A stretch of 64,000 nt of DNA from Bacteroidota bacterium (GTDB lineage: Bacteria > Bacteroidota > Bacteroidia > Bacteroidales > Lentimicrobiaceae), in assembly GCA_009773455.1 (NCBI GenBank), contig WSXU01000007.1, positions 1 to 64,000 on the forward strand, in the 5' to 3' direction. Shown piece after piece: positions 57,995 through 64,000 of the stretch. The notes below the pieces were generated by a model. That model was not told the origin of the DNA and searched no databases. It saw only the letters and a program-made list of their open reading frames with translations. How positions within the stretch are numbered: position 1 is the first letter of the stretch; every line of letters begins with the position of its first letter. Both the position numbers and the translations under genes were made by a program.

Positions 57995-60900
57995 ATGAAC
58001 GACAACTATAACCTGCTCATCGACAAACTCGACGCCTTTATCAGGAAGTACTACGCGAATCAGCTGATCCGGGGTGGGCTATACAGCATTGCCCTATTGG
58101 GAAGTTTTTTCCTGATTTTCACACTAATGGAATCGGTTGCCTGGTTTTCTGTGCAGGTGCGAACCATCCTGTTTTATTCTTATCTGGCCGGAGCCCTGAC
58201 GATCCTGGCGCGTTTTATCATCTATCCGCTGCTAAAGCTAAGCAAAGCCGGAAAACGAATCTCCCATGAAATGGCCGCCGGCATCATTGGCACACATTTC
58301 ACTGAAGTCCGTGACACCCTGCTGAATACTTTACAGCTTAATGCTCTGGCCAACAGCCATCCCGGAGAACGTGAGCTGATCGTGGCCAGCATCAATCAAA
58401 AGGCTGAAAAACTCAAGCCTGTTCCATTTGTATCTGCGATCGACCTGAGCCGAAACCGCAGGTATCTTGTTTATGCCTTACCTCCTTTATTCATCCTGCT
58501 TATTTTTCTGATCTTTTCCCCAAACGCCATTACAGGCCCGGGAAACCGGCTTATCCATCATTCTGTCGCTTTTCAGAAGCCCTTGCCATTCAGTCTGAAC
58601 ATTAAAAATAAAGCCTTAAAGGCAGTTCAACAGGAAGATTATACCCTTTTGGTAAATATAGAAGGGGAAGAAATTCCCGACCAGGTATTCATTGTAATTG
58701 ACGGAATCGAATTCCGCATGGATGCCAGCGATAAGCTCAACTATTCCTACACTTTCAGGAAAGTTCAGAAAAACCAGCAATTCAGGTTTCTTGCTGCAGG
58801 ACATTATACATCTGATTATGAGCTTGTTGTCCTGCCAAAGCCAATCATTCTCAACTTTGACCTTGAACTGATTTATCCGCCCTATACCGGTCAGAAATCA
58901 GAAGTGTTGTCAAATACCGGTGATATTTCTGTACCACAGGGAACAAGTGTTCTCTGGAAATTCTACACACGCGATACCCGCTTTCTTACCCTCACAACAG
59001 GAGAGACCTCGCAGAGGATTGAAGTAAAAAACACCAATACCATCACTGCTTCAAAACGGCTGATGGTTCCTACACCCTATTCGGTAAGTATAGAGAATCA
59101 ATATATGAAGGGAACGGATTCTATGTCGTTCTTTATCAATGTTATACCAGATCTGTTTCCGGTGATCACTGTGGAGGAATATCGCGACTCTGTATATGAT
59201 AACCGTTTGTATTTCAGGGGTTTAATTAAAGATGACTATGGTTTCAGGAATCTTGAATTCCGTCTGGCACGCAAATCGACCGGAGGAGAACTATCTGCTG
59301 AGACATCCCTGCCGGTGGGTATTCAAAAAGATAACACGCAGCAACAGTTTTACCATTTCTTCGATGTAGCCGGAGCTGGTTTGTTTCCCGGTGATGAGGT
59401 AGAGTATTATTTCATCGTATGGGACAACGATGGTGTTAATGGCAGTAAATCTTCCATTTCTCAGAAAATGTCGCTTAAAATTCCTACCCTTGGTGAGATT
59501 GAGAAAATGGTGGAAAAGAACCAGGAGAATGTCAAGAGTGAGCTTGAAAAGAGTATTGATGAAGCCCGGAAGATTCAAAAAGACATCAGTCAGTTGAATA
59601 AAAAGCTACTTGATAAGAAAAGTCTCAATTATCAGGAAAAAAAGCAGGTTCAGGATTTGCTCGAACGGCAGAAGAACCTTCAGAAGCAGGTTGAAGAGAT
59701 GAAACAGCAGAATGAGAAAGCCAACAGGAAGGAATCGCAGTATACTGAAATGAATGAATCCATTGCTGAAAAGCAGCGTCAGCTGGAGAAGCTGTTTGAG
59801 GAAATCATGTCTGACGAAATGAAGCAACTCATGGAGGAACTTCAGAAAATGATGGAAAACCTTGACAAGGATAAGCTGAATGAAGTGATGGAAAAAATGA
59901 AATTCAATGCTGAGGATTTAGAAAAGGCTCTTGACCGAAATCTGGAGTTGTTCAAACAGCTTGAATTTGACAAGAAACTCACCGAAACCATCGATAAACT
60001 CAAGGCACTTTCTGAAGAACAGGAAAAACTCTCTGAAAAAACTGCCGATGCAGATAAAAAGAGTCAGGAAAAACTGGCCGGCGAGCAGGAAAAAATCAAC
60101 AAGGATTTTAATGACTTAAAAAAGGATCTTCAGGATTTAAAAGAAATCAATAATAAGCTGGAAGAACCCAACAATTTTAACGTTCCGGAAGAGAAAAAAG
60201 AGGATATACAGAAAGACCTGAATGAATCTGAAAAAAATCTGAAAGAAAATCAGATGAAAAAAGCGTCGAAATCCCAAAAGGACGCCTCTCAGAAAATGGA
60301 AGAGATGAGCGATATGCTTTTTGAAATGCAGCAGGAAATGGAAGAGGAATCGGACGGGGAAGATATCGAAGCTCTCAGGGCTATCCTGGAGAACCTTGTT
60401 CGTATATCATTCGATCAGGAAGATCTGATAAATAAACTGGCAACTATAAGCAGGAATGATCCACAATACACCAAAATACTTGATCAACAGAAGGGGCTGA
60501 AAGACAATCTGGCCATGGTTGAAGACTCCCTTTTTGCGCTGAGTAAACGACAGGCAATGATTGAGTCCTTTGTAAACCGGGAGATATCCGCTATCAACGA
60601 CAATGTTGACCAGGCGATGGAGGCTCTGAATAACCGGGTAATACCTACTGCCCGTGGTAAGCAGCAGTTTGTAATGACCTCTGTCAACAACCTTGCTTTA
60701 ATGCTGGCTGAGTCGATGAAGCAAATGCAGCAGAACATGTCGATGAAATCAAAATCCGGCAAATCGGGGAAAAGTTGTCCAAATCCCGGCGCGGGCAAAC
60801 CTTCATCGATGAAATCGATGCGTCAGATGCAGGAGAAGCTGAATCAGCAGATGGAAGCCATGAAGAAGAGCATGAAGGAAGGGAAAGGGGAGAAAGGAAA

Positions 60901-61348
60901 GTCGGGTCAGGGTTCAATGAGTGAACAACTGGCCAGAATGGCTGCAGAACAGGGAGCACTCCGAAAACAATTACAGGAATACCGGGATCAGCTTCAGAAA
61001 CAAGGCTCGCTTAACCAGCAGGGATTAAATAAGATGATTGAAGAAATGGAGCGTACCGAAACCGAGATGGTCAATAAAATTATTAATCAGGAAACGATGC
61101 GCAGGCAGGAAGAAATTCTGACCCGGATGCTTGAATCGGAAAAGGCAGAAATGCAGCGCGAACAGGAAGAGCGTCGTGAATCGAATCAGGGGAGAGAACT
61201 CCCGAAGCCGGATCCGGCATCATTTTTTAATCATCTGGGAATCCCTTCCCGTGAAACTGAATTATTAAGAACAATACCACCTTCGCTCAGATTGTACTAT
61301 AAAAATAAAGTAAACGAATATTTTATCAGTATTCCACCCACGAAATAA
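57995..61348 (+). CDS. DUF4175 family membrane protein with long coiled coils
   Basis: A 1117-residue protein. Three hydrophobic helices at about 30-51, 55-80 and 155-175 anchor it in the inner membrane. A beta-rich extracytoplasmic region follows (about 190-495: FSLNIKNKALKAV, LELIYPPYTGQKSEV, PVITVEEYRDSVYDNRLYF, EVEYYFIVWDNDG). Residues about 500-830 and 950-1095 are long Lys/Glu/Gln-rich coiled coils with many Met. Function is unknown. In Bacteroidota this gene often precedes ybeY and mnmG, as here, so the neighbourhood is probably conserved. A terminator separates it from ybeY. Confidence 0.85.
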   Translation: MNDNYNLLIDKLDAFIRKYYANQLIRGGLYSIALLGSFFLIFTLMESVAWFSVQVRTILFYSYLAGALTILARFIIYPLLKLSKAGKRISHEMAAGIIGTHFTEVRDTLLNTLQLNALANSHPGERELIVASINQKAEKLKPVPFVSAIDLSRNRRYLVYALPPLFILLIFLIFSPNAITGPGNRLIHHSVAFQKPLPFSLNIKNKALKAVQQEDYTLLVNIEGEEIPDQVFIVIDGIEFRMDASDKLNYSYTFRKVQKNQQFRFLAAGHYTSDYELVVLPKPIILNFDLELIYPPYTGQKSEVLSNTGDISVPQGTSVLWKFYTRDTRFLTLTTGETSQRIEVKNTNTITASKRLMVPTPYSVSIENQYMKGTDSMSFFINVIPDLFPVITVEEYRDSVYDNRLYFRGLIKDDYGFRNLEFRLARKSTGGELSAETSLPVGIQKDNTQQQFYHFFDVAGAGLFPGDEVEYYFIVWDNDGVNGSKSSISQKMSLKIPTLGEIEKMVEKNQENVKSELEKSIDEARKIQKDISQLNKKLLDKKSLNYQEKKQVQDLLERQKNLQKQVEEMKQQNEKANRKESQYTEMNESIAEKQRQLEKLFEEIMSDEMKQLMEELQKMMENLDKDKLNEVMEKMKFNAEDLEKALDRNLELFKQLEFDKKLTETIDKLKALSEEQEKLSEKTADADKKSQEKLAGEQEKINKDFNDLKKDLQDLKEINNKLEEPNNFNVPEEKKEDIQKDLNESEKNLKENQMKKASKSQKDASQKMEEMSDMLFEMQQEMEEESDGEDIEALRAILENLVRISFDQEDLINKLATISRNDPQYTKILDQQKGLKDNLAMVEDSLFALSKRQAMIESFVNREISAINDNVDQAMEALNNRVIPTARGKQQFVMTSVNNLALMLAESMKQMQQNMSMKSKSGKSGKSCPNPGAGKPSSMKSMRQMQEKLNQQMEAMKKSMKEGKGEKGKSGQGSMSEQLARMAAEQGALRKQLQEYRDQLQKQGSLNQQGLNKMIEEMERTETEMVNKIINQETMRRQEEILTRMLESEKAEMQREQEERRESNQGRELPKPDPASFFNHLGIPSRETELLRTIPPSLRLYYKNKVNEYFISIPPTK

Positions 61349-61360
61349 TTTGCATAATAC

Positions 61361-61388
61361 AAAAAGCCGGTCGATGACCGGTTTTTTA
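61361..61388 (+). terminator. Intrinsic terminator after the DUF4175 gene
   Basis: AAAAAGCCGGTC-GAT-GACCGGTTTTTT forms a stem with a T-run, 13 bases after the stop codon. Confidence 0.85.
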
Positions 61389-61419
61389 TTTTCACAGAGA
61401 CTTACGGAATCAATATTAA

Positions 61420-61427
61420 TATCTTTG
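61420..61427 (+). promoter_or_regulatory. Probable -7 box for ybeY
   Basis: TATCTTTG matches TAnnTTTG and lies 19 bases before the ybeY ATG, after the upstream terminator. Confidence 0.55.
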
Positions 61428-61446
61428 CAGTCTTAATTTTATTGTC

Positions 61447-61878
61447 ATGGCTTTTTCAACGATTGGCTTTTATAACGAGAATTCAGGGTTCAAACCGAAA
61501 CAAATAAAAAAAATCCGTGAATGGATTCTGGCGGTCATTCTTGCTGAAGGAAAATCCGCAGGTGAAATCAGTTTCATCTTCTGTGATGACAATTACCTTC
61601 ATGAAATGAATGTTAAGTATCTCTCCCATGATACGCTGACCGATGTCATTACATTTGATTACAGTGAAGAAAACAGGATTTCGGGAGATGTTTTTATAAG
61701 CATAGATCGTGTGAGGGAAAACGCTGTAAATTTTACGAAACCACTTGACGAGGAGATTCACAGGGTAATGGTCCATGGAGTATTGCATCTCTGTGGATTC
61801 AAGGACAAAACAAAGAAAGATTCGGCCATTATGCGACATAAAGAAGAGACTTACCTGGCATTGTTCCTCCAGTGCTGA
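61447..61878 (+). CDS. ybeY: Endoribonuclease YbeY (16S rRNA maturation)
   Basis: A 143-residue zinc-dependent protein involved in rRNA 3'-end maturation and ribosome quality control. Family blocks are ISFIFCDDNYLHEMNVKYLSHDTLTDVITFDY and GDVFISIDRVRENA, then the metal site MVHGVLHLCGFKDKT. In the classical H-x3-H-x5-H site the third ligand position is Asp in HGVLHLCGFKD. This is probably a lineage variant and not a loss of function. It lies between DUF4175 and mnmG on the same strand. Confidence 0.93.
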   Translation: MAFSTIGFYNENSGFKPKQIKKIREWILAVILAEGKSAGEISFIFCDDNYLHEMNVKYLSHDTLTDVITFDYSEENRISGDVFISIDRVRENAVNFTKPLDEEIHRVMVHGVLHLCGFKDKTKKDSAIMRHKEETYLALFLQC

Positions 61879-61909
61879 CGGATACCCTCAAAAAAGCCGT
61901 AATATTTGC

Positions 61910-61917
61910 TATTTTTG
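61910..61917 (+). promoter_or_regulatory. Probable -7 box for mnmG
   Basis: TATTTTTG matches TAnnTTTG, 104 bases before the mnmG ATG. This leaves a leader that contains a parS site. Confidence 0.45.
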
Positions 61918-61997
61918 CAGCCCTTCTGTTTTCCAACATTGGGCTGCAAATTTTGTTTAATCCTGACCATGGTCAATTTCCGGAACATTTTTTCGGA

Positions 61998-62013
61998 TGT
62001 TCCACGTGAAACA
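61998..62013 (+). promoter_or_regulatory. parS site (ParB/Spo0J binding site)
   Basis: TGTTCCACGTGAAACA is an exact match to the classical 16-bp parS consensus. ParB binds it, spreads, and loads SMC for origin segregation. It ends 8 bases before the mnmG start codon, so ParB binding could also affect mnmG expression. A second site in inverted orientation is at 63914-63929. Confidence 0.88.
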
Positions 62014-62021
62014 AATCTGAA

Positions 62022-63893
62022 ATGTTTAAAGAATATGATGTAATTGTAGTCGGCGCCGGACATGCGGGTTGTGAAGCAGCAGCTGCAGCGGCCAATATGG
62101 GATCCTCGGTTTTGCTGATTACCATGAACATGAATTCCATAGCCCAGATGTCATGCAATCCGGCGATGGGAGGAATTGCAAAGGGACAGATTGTTCGGGA
62201 AATCGATGCAATGGGAGGGTATTCCGGTATTGTGACCGACAGCACCATGATCCAGTTCAGAATGCTGAACCGGTCGAAAGGTCCCGCCATGTGGAGTCCA
62301 CGTGCGCAGAGCGACCGGATGCGCTTTTCCGAGAAATGGCGCCACATGCTTGAGCAAACAAATAATCTTGATTTCTGGCAGGATACAGTTACGGGTCTGA
62401 TCACAGATGATGGCAGGGTTACAGGTGTAACAACCTCCATGGGTCAAAATATTAACGGTAAATCGGTCATACTGACCAATGGGACTTTTCTGAATGGTAT
62501 CATCCATATTGGAATCAAAAATTTCGGCGGAGGCAGAATGGGGGATAAGGCATCACATGGTCTCACCGAGAGCCTGCTTGCATTGGGATTCGAATCCGCC
62601 AGGTTAAAGACCGGAACACCTGTAAGGGTAGATGGACGTTCCATAGATTTCAGCAGAATGGAAGAGCAAAAAGGGGATGCTCATCCAGGCCGGTTCTCTT
62701 TTACAGAAACACCTGTCCTTGAAAAACAAAGAAGTTGTTATCTGACATACACCAGTCCTCAGGTTCATGATATTCTCAGACTTGGTTTTGCTGAATCACC
62801 CATGTATGCCGGCCGGATTGAAGGCCGGGGGCCCCGCTATTGTCCATCCATAGAAGATAAGATTGATCGTTTCAGTGATAAAAGCAGGCACCAGCTGTTT
62901 GTAGAGCCCGAAGGATGGGATACTGTTGAGTATTATGTGAACGGATTTTCATCATCGTTGCCCGACCATATTCAATTCAGGGCATTGCAGAAAGTTCCCG
63001 GATTTGAGCATGCTAAAATTTTCAGACCTGGATATGCCATTGAATATGACTATTTTCCTCCTGTACAATTAAACTATTCACTTGAAACAAGACTTATACA
63101 GAATCTCTATTTTGCAGGTCAGATCAATGGCACTACCGGTTATGAAGAGGCGGCAGCCCAGGGATTGATGGCCGGTATAAACGCGCATCAAAAAGTTCAT
63201 GACAATCCACCTTTCATCCTATCCAGATCGGAAGCTTATATTGGAGTGTTGATCGACGATTTAATTACAAAAGGAATCGATGAGCCTTACCGGATGTTTA
63301 CCTCACGTGCCGAATACAGGATACTGCTGCGTCAGGATAATGCCGACCTCCGTCTCACCCCCCTTTCATATAAACTGGGACTGGCCAGCCCCGAAAGGTA
63401 CCAGAGGGTGCAGTCGAAACTTATGTCCATCGGGAATGCAATTCATTTCCTCGCGAATTATAGTGTTTCGCCCGATCAGGTTAATAATTTGCTTGGGGAC
63501 CTGGACACTGCACCCATTTCCCAGAAGGTTAAACTCTCCGGTTTGTTGCTCCGGCCCCAGGTAGGTCTTAACGATCTGATCGGGATACTTCCCGATGTCA
63601 GGGAACATTTTTATGCGAACCTCTCGCTGAGTTCTGAACTGATTGAAGAAACCGAGATACTTGTCAAATATGAGGGTTATATCGGTAAAGAAAAAGAGAT
63701 TGCAGAAAAAATCTCAAAATTTGAGGACATTCCCCTTAAAGCAGACTTTGACTATAAATCCCTGACTTCTCTTTCATTCGAAGCCAGAGAAAAACTCAGC
63801 AAAATCAAACCCGGGACCATTGGTCAGGCGAGCAGAATTAACGGGGTTTCCCCTTCCGATATCTCTGTATTAGTTGTATATTTGGGCCGCTAA
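62022..63893 (+). CDS. mnmG: tRNA uridine-5-carboxymethylaminomethyl modification enzyme MnmG (GidA)
   Basis: A 623-residue FAD enzyme that, with MnmE, installs the cmnm5 group on U34 of several tRNAs. The FAD Rossmann motif is GAGHAGCEAA (11-20). Family blocks include MSCNPAMGGIAKGQIVREIDAMGG, SRGP-type NRSKGPAMWSPRAQ, GTFLNGIIHIG, GRSIDFSRMEEQ, FAGQINGTTGYEEAAAQGLMAGINA, and GIDEPYRMFTSRAEYRILLRQDNADLRL. The C-terminal helical domain that binds tRNA and MnmE is complete through SRINGVSPSDISVL. It is bracketed by two parS sites. A gidA position next to the origin is known in several phyla. MnmE is not in the window. Confidence 0.98.
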   Translation: MFKEYDVIVVGAGHAGCEAAAAAANMGSSVLLITMNMNSIAQMSCNPAMGGIAKGQIVREIDAMGGYSGIVTDSTMIQFRMLNRSKGPAMWSPRAQSDRMRFSEKWRHMLEQTNNLDFWQDTVTGLITDDGRVTGVTTSMGQNINGKSVILTNGTFLNGIIHIGIKNFGGGRMGDKASHGLTESLLALGFESARLKTGTPVRVDGRSIDFSRMEEQKGDAHPGRFSFTETPVLEKQRSCYLTYTSPQVHDILRLGFAESPMYAGRIEGRGPRYCPSIEDKIDRFSDKSRHQLFVEPEGWDTVEYYVNGFSSSLPDHIQFRALQKVPGFEHAKIFRPGYAIEYDYFPPVQLNYSLETRLIQNLYFAGQINGTTGYEEAAAQGLMAGINAHQKVHDNPPFILSRSEAYIGVLIDDLITKGIDEPYRMFTSRAEYRILLRQDNADLRLTPLSYKLGLASPERYQRVQSKLMSIGNAIHFLANYSVSPDQVNNLLGDLDTAPISQKVKLSGLLLRPQVGLNDLIGILPDVREHFYANLSLSSELIEETEILVKYEGYIGKEKEIAEKISKFEDIPLKADFDYKSLTSLSFEAREKLSKIKPGTIGQASRINGVSPSDISVLVVYLGR

Positions 63894-63913
63894 ATACCAT
63901 CTCCTAAACCAAT

Positions 63914-63929
63914 TGTTTCACGTGGAACA
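63914..63929 (-). promoter_or_regulatory. Second parS site, inverted
   Basis: TGTTTCACGTGGAACA is the exact reverse complement of the site at 61998-62013. It lies 21 bases after the mnmG stop. The remaining bases to the window end have no gene that can be supported. Confidence 0.88.
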
Positions 63930-64000
63930 CTCTGCCTTTACGCCTGCATTCACATGCTTACTATGTGATAATAAGGCATTTACAAAATCCATGGAGTTAA

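Noticed and set aside
63894-64000. Start of the next gene after mnmG
   Set aside because: Related genomes often have another gene here, but no start codon with a sustained frame is visible before the window ends.

Overview
The window looks like a chromosome segment of a member of the Bacteroidota, probably class Bacteroidia. The evidence is a T9SS-type C-terminal sorting domain, Y_Y_Y/Reg_prop sensor kinase with a LytTR regulator, LruC, DUF4175, IHF-like-2/DUF4469 and Cys-rich CWC families, weak Shine-Dalgarno sequences, and TAnnTTTG -7 boxes ahead of many genes. I do not name a genus.

Layout. 1-724 is dispersed repeat sequence. 725-8025 holds leuS, a YhhQ-type queuosine precursor transporter, a secreted L-domain-like protein and two small DUF enzymes or binding proteins. 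About 8,500-16,230 is visibly AT-rich and looks horizontally acquired. It carries a 1033-residue membrane protein with RCK-like domains, a SIR2-STAND-type NTPase and an S-4TM pore-forming effector, with decayed coding sequence directly upstream of the last. This is a candidate anti-phage defence island. 16,240-22,585 carries an HU-like protein, two membrane-anchored unknowns and a large secreted repeat protein with a dockerin-like end. 22,933-30,000 has small exported proteins, aspS, two tandem paralogs, a lipoprotein and a cupin. 30,613-43,397 has a 2028-residue alpha-2-macroglobulin lacking the thioester cysteine, a DUF3108 protein, an exported peptide deformylase homolog, a YceI protein and a hybrid-free two-component pair. 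43,864-49,547 has folB, a CWC protein, tRNA-Cys, a porin, an FMN-binding protein, mntP, glnS and tRNA-Gln. 49,728-55,481 has a LruC protein with a lipoprotein, a DUF2891 protein, a ProX-type editing protein and gltX. 55,669-63,893 has a class III nucleotidyl cyclase, a DUF4175 protein, ybeY and mnmG.

Translation-related genes are scattered through the window: four aminoacyl-tRNA synthetases, one trans-editing protein, two tRNAs, a queuosine transporter, YbeY and MnmG. mnmG is bracketed by two exact 16-bp parS (Spo0J/ParB) sites in opposite orientation, so the right end is probably close to the replication origin.

Intergenic space is unusually rich in dispersed repeats. I see at least four families, some with copies more than 40 kb apart and in opposite orientation. 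They sit mostly between genes and do not interrupt recognisable ones.
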